64,000 nucleotides of DNA. Source: Amborella trichopoda. Taxonomy: Eukaryota; Streptophyta; Magnoliopsida; Amborellales; Amborellaceae. Below, piece after piece: positions 37,001 through 49,600 of this stretch; position 1 is the stretch's first letter; each line of letters starts with the position of its first letter. The DNA lies in assembly GCF_000471905.2 (NCBI RefSeq), contig NW_006499435.1:1508081-1572080 (forward strand). The letters run 5' to 3'. The notes beneath the pieces were generated by a model, which saw only the letters and a program-made list of their open reading frames with translations, was not told where the DNA came from and made no database searches. The position numbers and the translations under genes were made by a program.

Positions 37001-38029
37001 ATATCAAAATCAAATTGATGTCAGTGCAAACCTCGACTATTGGGTCACCAAAATTTCTCAAAATAAATAATTAGAAGCTCCAAATCCACCCATAAACTAT
37101 TGCCTTTGTTTTGGGAAGAAATCAAAAAATAAAAAATTTATCGATCTTTTAATAAATCACAAAAGAAAGGTTTTTGAGGGGGTTTTCTCATCCTAAAGGC
37201 CACAGATTTTCTATTGGGGGTTTAGAATACCCCCTAAAACCTTTTTCCCCCCTTTTTAGGAGGAAAAAATTACATTTTTTTACCCTCACCTGAGGGTTTT
37301 TTTCCACCGCCCGCAAGTTGTCATGGGGCGGCGCCTAGGTGGGCACCAAGAAGCGAAACGCATAATGCCCCTGCACAGACTGCGCCTAGGCGTTTTAAAA
37401 AAATTTTCACCCAGGCGACCACCTAGGCGGTCAGGCAACCGAATTTTCGAGCATTGTATTCAACATAGAAGCCCATTTCAATGTTGGCTAATTTCCTCAC
37501 TTCTGGGGTTTCCTCACCTATAATAGGTATCCCAAACATAGAATGCTTCCTGCAGATCAAATATTAACATGACCCCCTTTCTCCCAATTCTATGACAAGA
37601 ATCAGAGATATCATGTATAACTACCATGCTATCCTTTCCAGACCAAAAAAACTATGTATTCAAGATTTCTCTTCCTCGCACAAATTGCAGTTTCTGTACT
37701 ATTTCATAGAATAAAAGGATCTTCTTTTAAAATCTCAAAATGATCACAAAAATTTGCTATGCAGCGTAAAATATTTCATACATATAAGTAATGGCAATGT
37801 AGTGCAAAACAAGTGTTCTAATATATAATTTTATAGAATGATGGAAACATTATTTGGAATCTTTATCAAATCAACATTGAACATTCAGACTGCCTAAACA
37901 TCTCTCTCTCTCTCNNNNNNNNNNNNNNNNNNNNAAGTAAGTAAGTAACGTAAGTTAAGTTAGTTAAGTTAACTTACTTACTAACTAACTAACTAACTAC
38001 TAACTACTACTACGTACTACGTACTACTA

Positions 38030-38088
<59 letters not shown>

Positions 38089-41000
38089 ATTTGGAATCCT
38101 TATCAAACCAATATCGAAGATTGAGACTACCTAAACATCTCTCTCTCTAATGAGACCTACATTTTACAAGACTGATGCTCAACCACTGAGTTATAGAGGC
38201 AACTGATTGTCTAAACATCTTAATTAACAACATAACAAATTAGCATGCATTTTTCTATACGCATGATTCAATACTGTTAATGTAAAATCAAACATGCAAA
38301 CTCCACGAGCCATGTCCTAATTATGTTTGGACAGTAGATCTGCATGCTGTAATGTCCCTGTTTCAGCCAATGAGTATCATGAAATTGTTAGCGTTTGAAG
38401 GGATGCTTTAAAAGGAGCCAACGTAACACAAATAAGATTTCTGAAAAGTTTTAACCCCTTGAAACTCATACTGTTATGGTTTAATATTGAACCTATTCAG
38501 CAGCCTAGATTGAACAGGAACTGAAGTTGTGTCAATAGTGTTGGGGGAAATTGCTGCAAAGACTAATCCCAAAGACAATCTCCTCCCCTCCCCCACCCCC
38601 ACCAAAAAAAAAGGGAAAAAAAAAGAAAGAATGAAAAAGCGACGATCCATCATGAATTGACTTGTCTTACAAAAGTTGCTTCCATTAAGGGTCACAAGTG
38701 TGATGTCCAAGTTCAAATAGAACTGCATAGGATTTAAAGAATTCACCATCTCTAGTTTTCTTTTTGGGCCTCCAATCAAAGTGGGAGATATTTCAGTAGC
38801 TCTACTAACATAGATTCTTTGATTTTTCATGTTTAGGATAATCAAGACAGATATGTTTTTCTTTTCCTTGCGGGAATGTCTTTTTTGGCTTCATTTCTCA
38901 TATTGATGTTCGTGATTTCATAACAAATCTATGTGCTTGTGTGCATAACCATGCTGTTGAGTCCTATTTCTTAGGGCTGGGGTGAATCCTGTACCCCATT
39001 AGATGCCCATTATGAAAATTTGTACCTGCATCCAGGCAAAATAAATGATAAGATCAATCTATGCAGAACACCAGGAGGTTCCACAAAACAAGCATTAGAC
39101 TTAAAAGATTAGGTAGAAAAAACTAATAAATAAGGGTGATGACTTGTAATCCAAATTATAAAAGCATAATCCTCCAAAGAGTTGCATGGGCATGCAAGAA
39201 AAAGAGCAGGGCAGAATGAATAGAGTATGAGAATAGCTGACAATAAAACATAAAGAATGACATATCTTTTATCAGGGCAAAACCCATAATCATTTTAATT
39301 CGAAGTAGTGTACGTTTGAAGGAATCCCTAAGGGCAATCTCACATGCTAAACATGTGATGTGTCAAGTTCTATAAAGACATCATATAACTATTAGAAACT
39401 TTCAACTGTTGTTCATGACATTTCTTCATAGAAGAAAGATGTAAAATCAACGCCAAAGACCACAAATGAAGACCCTGCAATTGTCCATACATCATACAAG
39501 AATCACATAATATTGCAATCACTGGAAACCAGATCAAGATGAAAAAAGAATTCGATGCAGAGGACAAAGGAATCAGTTAACATCTCAATTGACTATTTAG
39601 GATATAACACAAAAAATACAAATTAAACAAGAAATGCAGATAAAACTCTCATGCAAAATTAATGATGTAAAACCTTCTCCTCTTCCTAGGAAGTTGTCCT
39701 AACATAAGCCAAACACTCATTAAAAGCTCACATCTTACGATCACCAATAAATAAACAAAGACATTACTCTTAGTACTCAATGTCCACAATTATGTGATGA
39801 TATATGCATACCGCTTGCTTTATCGTTCGTGGGAATCCATCAAGAATGAATCCCGATTCACCCTTTGCCTCCCCATTTTCAAGACGTTTGGACAATAGAT
39901 TGAAAATAATTTCATCTGAAACCAATTGGCCTTGATTTACAATGCTCGAAAGCTGCAAAAAGAATTTTGGAAAAAGAAAAATCAGAGCAAAATTGATATT
40001 CTGCTATGCAGGATGAAGGCTAAGGTATCCCATCCAAGGCCACAAAATCATGTCTTTTCATACAGTCATTCTAACAAAACTAAAGGACAACATAAAGGGA
40101 TTGCAATGCTGAGACTTCAAATCCATTTAGTAATCTATAATAATAACAAAAGCCAAGCAACTATAAGTAATAATTAGTCATTATCAGCCAAAAAAAAAAA
40201 TGTCATAAAGAAATCTATTCATTGATAAGAAAAAGAAAAACCGTGCACAGCAGTTGGATTGATGGGAAAATAGAATCTGGGGTCGTGAGCAGTAATTTGA
40301 TTGATGATGAAAATAATTATTGGTTCAGTTCTCCACCTTTAACGACAGAAAAAGGATTGAACTAATTCTATGGAGTCTGACTCAAAGTGATCATTTCTCA
40401 AAGATAGACTCTGGTTTTTCAAAAGATTGACCAACCGGGATCAATTTATTTGCGATACTTAATTGCATCCATAAAAAGTATCCAATAAATTATGAGTTCA
40501 ATAGATCTTGTTTAGCAGAAAGACGAGATCACTTGCTCCGCGATAGTTTTTTCAATAAATTTCATATAATTGATGAGGGATCAGACAATTCATGGATCAG
40601 ATGTAGGAATAAGAAGCAATAATTGCATCAAGATAGCATGCATTTACCTAGGTTGGTTTGCCCTGTGGGATCTATATCTTAACAACCCTATATTTTGGGA
40701 GGATAAGTGGGCAAAGCAGTTCCGTTTCTCAGTCTGAGAAATGCATTGTTGGGACTGGATTGGAGCGGCAAGTAGCTTTAGATTCAAGGGGTTCAGTTAG
40801 GTCATTTATACTGATACTGAAAAGATCATTTTATCAGGAAATGGAGACACTATAAGCATTCCCAAATTACCAAACAAGATAATGAACTAAGAGTACAAAC
40901 ACCAACACATTCTGCTATGCATCTGCATAGATGTATCAGAAAACACAAGTTTATATGAACCCCAAATAGTTAATTTATACCAAGATCAACCACATCGACT

Positions 41001-42726
41001 CTCCAAATCACTTGTAAGCCCAATCGTCAAACCAAACACCAAATCAGATGCCATTAGGAACCCAAAGGATTTATAAATTTTCAATTTGATATCCAAGTTT
41101 TCATTTAAAATTTGGTTATTTGGTTACCAAATTCATATGAAACTTATTACTTAGAAGGGAGATTTCGATCCATCCAAAGGAATCTAAATCGAGTTATGAG
41201 ACAGTAGAGACCACAAACTACAAAAGCAGGGATTTTGGGAAGAGATTTATGAATATCAAAACTCCATTAAATTGGAGCTTGAAGCCCATCCTTCAATTCA
41301 AAGATTATGATCTTCCAATCTCTGAACTGCATGCAAATCCAATAGTCCACTCACTCCATTTTCTAGATCATCTTTTGCACAAAACAAAGATGAACAGGAA
41401 AATGAAATAAAGAATAATAGAATGAATGTACAAATATGAAATTGGTCAAGTCAGAATCAGCCACAACATAAGACCCAATTATGTGTCCATAATTTCATCA
41501 TTATACATTCTTAAGGAGTCTTCCCACAGTTAGTGGCTAATCAAACGTCAATATTTACACTATTACATATCGAAAACTACATTATTTTAAGCAAAGTGGT
41601 TTGTTGAGATACCCTTGCTAAAGATGAGAAATATAAGTTTATCATCCATTCATAGGCATGTCGACATAGACATATCAGGACTGCAAGTCTGCAACAGAAA
41701 AGTTATTGGAGCTGATAGCAAACCACTAGCGTAACAAAAAAATAAGATTATTAAGATGTTCTGTAAAAAGAACAAGTTCTTCAATATCAACAAGTTCTTC
41801 AATTTTCCTGATAGGAAAGAATGATCCAAACAATTAATAAAAGGACATGGATTAATGAGTGGCACGAGTTTTTACCTATAAGTGATACCACAAACTATGG
41901 TTTCACCTCTTTTGTTGCCAATTATTAGGTATTCTAAATCAACAGATTTATTGTCTTAAATTCACAAAGAACTGCTGGTACTAAATAGTTCAAGCTCAAC
42001 CAAACTCCAAGTTTCATGAAATCGCTTAGAAACAAAAAATCACTAAGTTAAGCATTGTTAGAGCTACTTTAAGCTTTCAATTTCCAAAATAATAAACAGA
42101 TCTCAGCAATTACCTGTCAAGAAATCCCTCCATTTCTAAGAAATTCAACAAAGACATGAAGTAAAATAGAAGCAATTAAACCTCGAGGGCGCTCCCATGA
42201 AATTCCCCTATTTGTAATAAATGCGTCAAATAAAAAAATCAAGCCCAATTAAAAGAAGAAGAAGGAGAAGAGAAAGCTCAAACATGCATTGAAGCAGAGA
42301 AGCCTGAGACGAGGTTCCAGCAAGGGAACATTTCTACGAGAGAGAGAGAGAGAGAGAGAGAAAGAAAGAGGGGCAGCTCTGCAACAGGTGATTTAGAGAG
42401 AGAGAGAGTTCCCTCTTTACCTCATCAGCGAGAGGGCCAGAATTAGCGAGCTCTTCTCTGACTAGGTCACCAGTGGCGATGTGAGGCACGGCAAGCAAGT
42501 GAGAAAGTCGACTCGCATAAGTGCCCTTTCCGACGCCAGGGCACCCCAAGAACACCCACTGAACGTTCCTCTCGCTCGGGTCTCGCCGCCATGGCTGAGA
42601 ACTCCTACTAGTACTTTTAGAGAGAGAAAGGTTGTGTAAGCGAGACTCCGCCTCTGAAACTAGACTGGAGAAGGGGCGAGAGGAGAGAGAAGTCAAGGAT
42701 CTGAGGAAGCGGTTCATAGCGGTCAT
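34061..42726 (-). CDS. ADK: Organellar adenylate kinase
   Basis: Four exons on the minus strand: 42726-42421, 39952-39812, 34584-34312 and 34204-34061. All junctions are GT-AG in phase 0, giving 287 residues, close to the usual length of the plant chloroplast/mitochondrial type. The enzyme interconverts ATP + AMP and 2 ADP. Residues 1-50 are Ser/Arg/Leu-rich, like an organelle transit peptide. The P-loop GCPGVGKGT is at 61-69. The AMP-site TGDLVREEL follows at 86-94, DGFPR at 140-144, the LID segment [10 protein letters not shown] at 175-184, and [12 protein letters not shown] near 216-227. An in-frame ATG also exists at 42774, but a TATA box at 42799-42811 would place transcription start near it, so 42726 is preferred. 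Introns 1 and 2 are about 2.5 and 5.2 kb. Intron 2 carries a hAT element and a short assembly gap. I see no damage in the exons. Confidence 0.92.
36469..37456. mobile_element. hAT-like element with perfect 8-bp target duplication
   Basis: The element starts CAATGTTCAAAAAAATGG and its right end read inward is CAATGCTCGAAAATTCGG. Both ends continue into GGCCGCCTAGGC-like words typical of one plant hAT group. The octamer TATTCAAC is present unchanged on both sides (36461-36468 and 37457-37464). The length is 988 bp with no transposase frame. It lies in intron 2 of the adenylate kinase gene. Confidence 0.8.
37915..38084. repeat. 20-N gap, odd simple sequence and long CT run
   Basis: A 20-base gap (37915-37934) is followed by about 97 bp built only from AAGTAAGT, TTAACTTACTTAC, ACTAACTAACT and TACTACTACG words, then by (CT)n of about 50 bases (38032-38084). 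The flanks on both sides (37850-37910 and 38084-38140) are near copies (ATTTGGAATC, TATCAAA, CTAAACATCTCTCTCT). This may be a hard-to-assemble duplicated microsatellite. Confidence 0.7.
38151..38200 (-). other. tRNA-Thr-like half sequence
   Basis: The minus strand reads GCCTCTATAACTCAGTGGTT, GAGCATCAGTC, TTGTAAA, AGGTCTCA. It resembles the first two thirds of a tRNA with anticodon TGT, including an A box (TAACTCAGTGG). The T-arm with its B box is absent, so this is a relic or SINE head, not a working tRNA gene. Confidence 0.4.
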
Positions 42727-42798
42727 TTTGAGGTGCAACAGCAGAGAGAGAGAGAGAAGGGTTTTCTGTTGCACGACGAAGAGGTGACCTGTAGATCG

Positions 42799-42811
42799 GT
42801 ATATATATCAA
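42799..42811 (-). promoter_or_regulatory. TATA box of the adenylate kinase gene
   Basis: TGATATATATACC on the minus strand lies about 75 bp before the chosen ATG (42726). With the usual spacing of about 30 bp, transcription would start near 42770. A CT-rich leader follows. Confidence 0.55.
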
Positions 42812-45221
42812 AGTTAGCAAATCGCAGTCTTATGGAAACAGTTTTAAACGGTGACCTTTTTGAAAAGGTCGTGAAGCAATCGTGTTCTTTTAATAAAACG
42901 TTTAAAACGCGATTTTTTTCATAACACGATCTAAATCAGGCCAAAAAAATAGTATTTTTTTTTTCTTTCTATTTTGTGTATTGCAGCCATTGTTATTTTG
43001 AAAAAAATATTATTTCAAAAAAAAATCTAAAATATAAATTTTTATCCCCATTGTGTGCTTCTTCAAAGCTATAGTTACATATTGAAAGTATGAATTTTTT
43101 TCCTTTTTTAAAAAATTTAAACAAATTGTTATTATGGAAAATCATTGTGTAAATGAAATAAATACTGTTCATAGCAAATCATTTCGTAAAGTAAATCATT
43201 GTATAAAAAAAATCATATACATACAGATTTATGTTATTATTTGTGATAATTGTTTTAATGAAAATAATGTTTATGGCACAAATCAGAGCTCAAAACATAA
43301 TCTTTTACTTAATGAGAAGCAAAGTGGGTGAGTACATGACCCAGTAATCAATATTTTGTTTTTGCTTATGTGATAACAAATATAAACAATATAGTGTAAA
43401 CTGTAAACTTACAGGAGCAAGCAATCCCCTAAACTTAATCCTTCGGCTCTTTTCCTGTTTTCCAACAAAATGAAAAACCTTATTCCTTTTCTCTCTCTAA
43501 AAATAAATCAGTATAATTAAGGCTTTCTCTCAAACAACAACTCAAATCAGAGAGAAATATCCTATTCAAAAATCAGCATCACATCTTCTTTTTCTCTCTC
43601 TAAAAATCAATTAGGGCCTTTTCCATTAAAACATTAGGGTTTGTGAAGCCGATGAGCTCTTCCTTCTTCCTTCTTCTCTCTATAAACGATGAATTTTTCC
43701 TACTTCCTTCTCTCTCTATACCTAATGGCTATGATCCCAACGCCCATTTTCTTATCTTCCTTTGCTTCTCTCTCTCTAAACCGTAAAGACAAGACGTGAA
43801 ACCCAAATTTCTAAGAGCCTATTTTCAATCAAAAAAATTTATAGAACTTTAACCATAATTATATAGTGACCATAGTCACTATGCTATAGTTAAATCATTG
43901 TAACAAGAAAACAAAAATCGCGTACTCTTCCTTGGTACCAGCCATAAGTATGAAAAAAGTTTATATATGGATGCAATCTTATAATGTAGAACTACATATG
44001 CACCTCAAAAATCTATCGAAAAATGTAGTTTTAATATTGAAAAAACTCTTTAATTAATCATCTCGACATAGAGATATAAGACCACGAAAAATAAAAATAT
44101 TTTAAGTCTAAAAAATAGTGCATTTTACAACATATTATCTACACTGTCTATTTTTAATATTTTCATGTGTTTATAGATCTACTTGATTTTAATTATTTTT
44201 AAAATTTAAAATTTTACAATCAGATATAAAAATAGATTTTGAGATAATCCTAATAACATTTTACATCAAAATTATATACCATGATAAAATTTGAAGGTAC
44301 ACCTTACCTCTACATATACGGATGCATCTGAATGTCAACTATACCTTTTAAGTATTTAATGAATTTATGTAGTATATTTGTCACCATACCATAGTTAAAA
44401 TATTTAATGAATAAATTTATATAGTATATTTGTTTTTGGTATGTAATAAGTAGGTGTGATGTTTCTTAAAGTATTTAATAGGTAGATTTATATGATACTT
44501 TTTTTTGTATATACTAGTTAATTATGTATTTAATATTAATTGATTGGATGAGAGTCACGGACATTTAAATTAATTGACTTAATTATATTATTCTAATAAA
44601 AAATTTATGGATGAATTAGTAATTGATAGCTTAACATAATTTTTATTTTTTAAAATTTTAAAATTTCTAATAGTATAAAATTATTTGATTTTTTGATTCC
44701 AATTTTTTTTAGCCTAATCCGATATATTAGCGATATTTTTATATGAAATATTTTTACCAATCCGTATTTTTTACCTGATTTTTTCATCCGACTTTTAAAA
44801 ATAAAAATGATTTATTTCTGATTTTAAGGTGAACATAGTCCCAACTTGCTAACTATGATATATATAGGGCACACGGGTTTAATGGCGAGCCTGGAGGGGC
44901 CTTTCAGTTTTTTTTGCGTGCGCGTGAAGAGAGAAGGAGAGAGGGCGCGGACATCCGAAGAGATTTCTCTGCGCTCTTTGTGCGCCTCACCTCTGAAATA
45001 AAGTAGTGAGATGGACATTAGCAATTTGGTCCCGCGGGATCAACGTATATATTGATATACAATCTTCATTTTTAATGCCTTATGCGCATCTTTTGAAGGT
45101 AGCTTTGAAATATTTATGATGGCTAAGATCGAGTTTGAGAAAAAACATTCGATTAGTTTCAAAATTCCCCCGAATCTGGTGCCCATAGCGACTAAAATCG
45201 CATTGGTTGGCCTTAATCAAT
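42812..45221. other. AT-rich upstream spacer
   Basis: No gene is visible. CTCTCTCTAAA words cluster at 43480-43790. A less AT-rich island at 44870-45060 includes TCCCGCGGGA (near 45034), GTGCGCGTG-like words and a TATATATA stretch at 44860. It could be the 5' end of a transcript on the minus strand, but no coding body follows. Confidence 0.45.
43959..44350. mobile_element. MITE family M, diverged copy
   Basis: The left end AGTTTATATATGGATGCAAT and the interior AATCATCTCGACATAGAGAT, TAGATCTACTTGATTTTAAT and a GAGATAATCCTAAT word match the reference copy at 5.5 kb in order. The right terminus is unclear. Confidence 0.45.
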
Positions 45222-45234
45222 TGCTCTAATACCA

Positions 45235-45379
45235 TGTTAGAAAATAGAATTGAAAAAGAGAAAATCACAGAGATATACGTGGTTTGGCTGTTCAGCCTAT
45301 AAATAACAATGGGAATAGAGCCTAGGACGTTATGTTGGAGTCTACGACAATGCTCCTTCTTTGATGATGTTTTCAGACA
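45235..45379 (-). mobile_element. Copia LTR fossil with primer-binding site
   Basis: On the minus strand a 145-bp LTR starts TGTCTGAAAA and ends CTAACA. It is followed by TGGTATTAGAGC, a diverged initiator-Met primer-binding site. No gag or pol follows. It is the counterpart of the LTR at 27090-27238, and the flank ATGGAG before both LTRs is the same. Confidence 0.55.
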
Positions 45380-45533
45380 CTCCATTTGTTATGCTTAATA
45401 GTGTTGAGCAAATTTTTTTAGAAAAAAATTGGATAAGGAATTGTCGATTCAAATTGAAATTTGTTTTTGCTTAATATGTCTCCCCACCCATTGATTCCTA
45501 CTAATTTTTTTATTTTTTTTAATCGATGGGTGA

Positions 45534-45867
45534 GGTTTGTATAAGGTGTTAACTTTGTACTATTGAAGTAAGGTGGATCCTAAAACTATGCTGAAAATGT
45601 TGTTTCAGTATCGCAAAGCGTTGCATTGATATGAAAATATATTATTGCCTCCAATTATAAAATTTAAAGTTTTAGAAATAGTGATGATCAAACGGATCTG
45701 TAAACACTTGAAAATAGATAATCCGATAATGTATTAGAATAGAAGCTATTTTTAGGCCTTTGTGTCTACGAATCTGGAGGTCAAGATGATCACTTTGAGG
45801 TTTTCCGATATAAAAACAACCTCCTCTAACGGGTTTTCTAGGTGCACCTTGACACCTTATATAAATT
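45534..45867. mobile_element. MITE family M, uninterrupted sister copy
   Basis: The ends are GGTTTGTATAAGGTGTTAAC and, read inward from the right, AATTTATATAAGGTGTCAAG. At the place where the sister copy at 25880 carries a MULE, this one runs on through AGGTTGTTTTTATATCGG (minus strand). Confidence 0.55.
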
Positions 45868-46185
45868 TTTTTCTTTATTAATTTATTGTTTGACCATAGG
45901 GCGATCCACCCCACAAATCAACTCAGCTCTGGGCCTATTAAAAGTCGATCTTTGATCTCGTTTGAAGGCTCCCATAGTTGGTCTCATGAAACACGAAATC
46001 TCTCGTAGTGTACTTACGTGGTCCTGCTTGACGAGATTGCTCATTCAGTGGTCCCCCGGTGAAACATGTGACTTGTTTGTAAGCCATAAGAACAAATTAA
46101 AAAACCTCCTGCATTCGGCAGAACTTTAGGGTTTTCAATGGGCCAGCCCAGCCTATACCGCCATGGTTCAAGAGTTAGGCTCGGG

Positions 46186-46672
46186 CAGGGATGGCAATGG
46201 GCTGGGTGGCCCTGCCCGGTCAGACCGCCCCTAAAAAAATAAGGCATGGGCCACAAATTTTGGCCTAAGGGCTGAGCCAATATTGAGCTAGCATGAGCCG
46301 AGCCGAGCAAGGTCTAGGCCATGACCGCACATAGTTTTTTATTTTATTTCACCCGGTCAGGCCTTGATAAGGTGGGGGCTGGGTTTTGGTGAGGGATTTT
46401 TTTGGCCTGGTCAAGGGCACGCAGGGTATGGGCTGTCCCTGTAGAGATTAGGTCTAGATTTGGCCCAACTCCTCGATAGCCTTAGGCTCAAGCATAACCT
46501 GGATCGGCCCAGCCTAATCCGAACTCCCCCCTCTTTTGATTGTATTTGACTCAGCCCTAGGCAAGGGCCTTCTCAGCTTGGTCTAGGGAGGACCAAGCTC
46601 AAACCAACCGTATCAGGTCTACGGGCAGGGCTAACTTTGACTGGGCCCTAGCCAAGCCCATTGGCAACCCAT
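46186..46672. mobile_element. hAT-like non-autonomous element, GGGCC-rich
   Basis: CAGGGATGGCAATGGGC at the left faces an inverted GGGTTGCCAATGGGC at the right. The interior is rich in GGCCC and GGGCTGG words and non-coding. No target duplication could be seen. It abuts the 5' edge of the copia fossil, whose 5' LTR is missing. Confidence 0.4.
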
Positions 46673-46699
46673 GGCCATGACTTCATCGCCTCACACACC

Positions 46700-49600
46700 G
46701 AATACTTTTGTATCTCTTACCTTTGCTTTGCATTGGGCATCGAAGCCCAATATTTTGCATGTGATTCATTCCAATGTCGTGATTCACTTTGTTGATAAAC
46801 TCAAACCTCTTATAACTCCTTATATTTTGCACATATTTTGCACGGTAGACTGCTGCCTCCATTCCAACACGGTAGATAGCTGCTGCCTGCAGCTGCCTCC
46901 ATTCCAACACGGTAGATAGCTGCTGCCTGCAAAAAAAAAAAAAAAGCCCTTCAATCGTGGATAGCAAGTTGATCGACTCTGAAGTTTAGCGATCTGTTGT
47001 CTTGGTGGTTTTCTCTTCAAAAGGGTTGTTATTTTTGGCCGGTACATGGCTATTCACACTCCATTTGCTTCTTTTTTATTTAATGGATGAAAATAATAAA
47101 GTAGAACCTGTTAAAACTGTGGTTCATGAATCCGAAAGTAACACCTCTTTGAGATTAACTTCAACACTATTCAATTGTTTTAATTATTTATCTTGGGCCA
47201 GAGTCATCTCTCTTGCTCTTGGTGGTCGGGGTCTATCAAAACTCAAGTATATCAACGGCAAGAAAAAGGCTTTGAGTAGTGATGAACTTGAGTACGAAGA
47301 TTGAGAAACAGATGATCAACTTATGATGTCATGCATATTAAATTCAATGGATCCTAAAATTGCTGAGATATTTACTCGTGCCAAGAATGCTAAGGATCTA
47401 TGGGGTTCCATAAAAGAAGTTTATGGACTGCAAAGCAATATTGCTCAAATATTTGAGTTAAAACAAGAGATATACAAAACCAAGTAAGAGAATAAGACTA
47501 CAACTAAATTGTTGGGTATTCTGAAACCTATGTGAAATGAGTTATCTATATATTGTCTTGCTACTACTGATGTTTCCACTATGCAAAAGAGACCTAAGTA
47601 GGATAAGATCTTTCAATTTCTTGCTGCTCTCAAACCCAATTTTGAGCAAGTAAGGGCCCAAATTTTGATGTCATCTTAATTGCCCAGCTTCTCATCAATT
47701 TTTTGTAGTATATTACGCGAAGAAACTAGGAAAAAATTGATGAATATTGAAGTCAAAATTGAAGATGAGAGTAGTGAAAATATGCTATGACTGTTGTTAA
47801 AGAGAAGACGGAAACAAATAAGAAACCTGCCAATAGCAAAGGGAGATATCTAGGAGGATATCGTGGCAGAAGAAGGGGTCATGGAAATGGAAGAAGACCA
47901 CCTTCTCGTTGTGAGCATTGCAAATGTCTTCGCCACATTAAGGATAGGTGATGGGTTCTCTATCCTCATCTTAAACTTGCATGTGACAAGTCTTCTGAAA
48001 GGTCATTGGCTCAAAGTGTTTCCGTCAACTCTTATATTACCCAAATTCTTCAGCAATTGGGTAAGAATGATGCATCATCTTCTCATGATTTCTCCTTTGA
48101 TCAAAGTAATCAAATTGTTTTCTTGTCTTCATTGAGTTCTAATACTTGGTGATTGATTCAGGAGCAACTGACCACATGACAAGCAATCTTTCCTGCCTAT
48201 CTCAGTTTCAACAGGTGGTCAGTAAAACTCCTATATCAATTGTCAATGGTTCTTTATTTCCTATTCATGATATTGGAAGAATAAATTTCTTTTTTGAAAC
48301 CCACAAATCTATGGTTCATTACTTGCATCCTTTTCCTTCCAACCTATTGTCAGTTAGCAAACTAAGTCAAATTTTGAATTGTGATATTGTTTGTTTTCCT
48401 CATTTCGTTATCTTTCAGTGTTAGGCCACTGGGATGAAGATTGGTGAAGGGAAAATGGATTATGGACTTTACCTTTTTGATCAAAAGAATTATGCTATAG
48501 TTGCAAAAATTAATAATGGTAATATTGATAGATTATGGTATTCTAAAGTTGGACATCCAACTGAAAATGTTTTGAAAATTTTGATGCCAAACTTAACTCT
48601 ATGATTTCATGATTGTGAAGTTGCCCAGGTTACCTTTTAAATCTTCAATGCATGATTATGATGAACCTTTTTACTTTATATATTTTGATGTACGGGGACC
48701 TACCCCTGTTGAATCCTATAATAGCTACAAATATTTTGTAACATTTACAGATGATTATATACACGTGTCACCTAGGTATATATGTTAAAAGATAAAAATG
48801 AGGTTTTCCCTCTATTTAAATAATTTTATAATCTTGTATCAAATCAATATAATGCCAAAATTATGATTTTTCGTTCAGACAATGGAACATAGTATGTGAA
48901 CAATGCATTCACAAACTATTTCTCTTATTATGGCATTATACAACAGACATCTTATATTGGAATACCTCAACAAAATGATGTGTCAGAAAGAAAAAACCAT
49001 CATATTCTTGAAGTTACCAGATCTTTATTATTTGAAATGAATGTACCAAAATTTTATTGGTTTGATGCGGTCCTAACCATTTGTTACCTTCTTAATCGAC
49101 TTCCGAGCAAAATTATCAGGAATAAGTATTCTCTTGAGTTATTAAAAGGAAAAAAAATTGACTTGTCTTACTTATGTGTGTTTGGCTGCATTTGTTATGT
49201 ATATAATATTGATCAACACCGGGACAAACGTTATCCTAGGGCTACTAAGTATATATTTTTTAGGTATTCCTCGACAAAAAAATGATACAAATGCTACAAT
49301 CCTACAACTAAAAAATTACATATATCAGAAGATGTTAAATTTGATGAAAGATAATCTTACTTTCAAAATTCCCAATAAAATAGGATTCAGGGGGAGAATT
49401 TAGACAAACTTCGATTGCCCATTCCTAGTAATATTTTCGACATGCAAGCAAATAAAGAAAAATTAGAACTGGAAACCATTTATGCCGACGAAAGAAGAGG
49501 AAATCCAACAAGAAGTAAGTGAGGGAGAAGCTAATCAGATTGATGAAAATGAAGAGGTTACTCATGAAGATGTCCCTGTGGCCCGTCTCCCTGATCAAGC

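Larger units (their letters stand above)
45222..46062. repeat. Right arm of the large inverted duplication
   Basis: This is the reverse complement of 25640-27265 without its 689-bp MULE. The order, read on the minus strand, is GGGGGACCACTGA, ACGTAAGTACACTAC, the MITE, TGGGTGGGGAGACATATTAA, and a copia LTR with primer-binding site. Confidence 0.7.

Noticed and set aside
38151-38200. Working tRNA-Thr gene
   Set aside because: The T-arm and B box are missing, so only a relic is supported.
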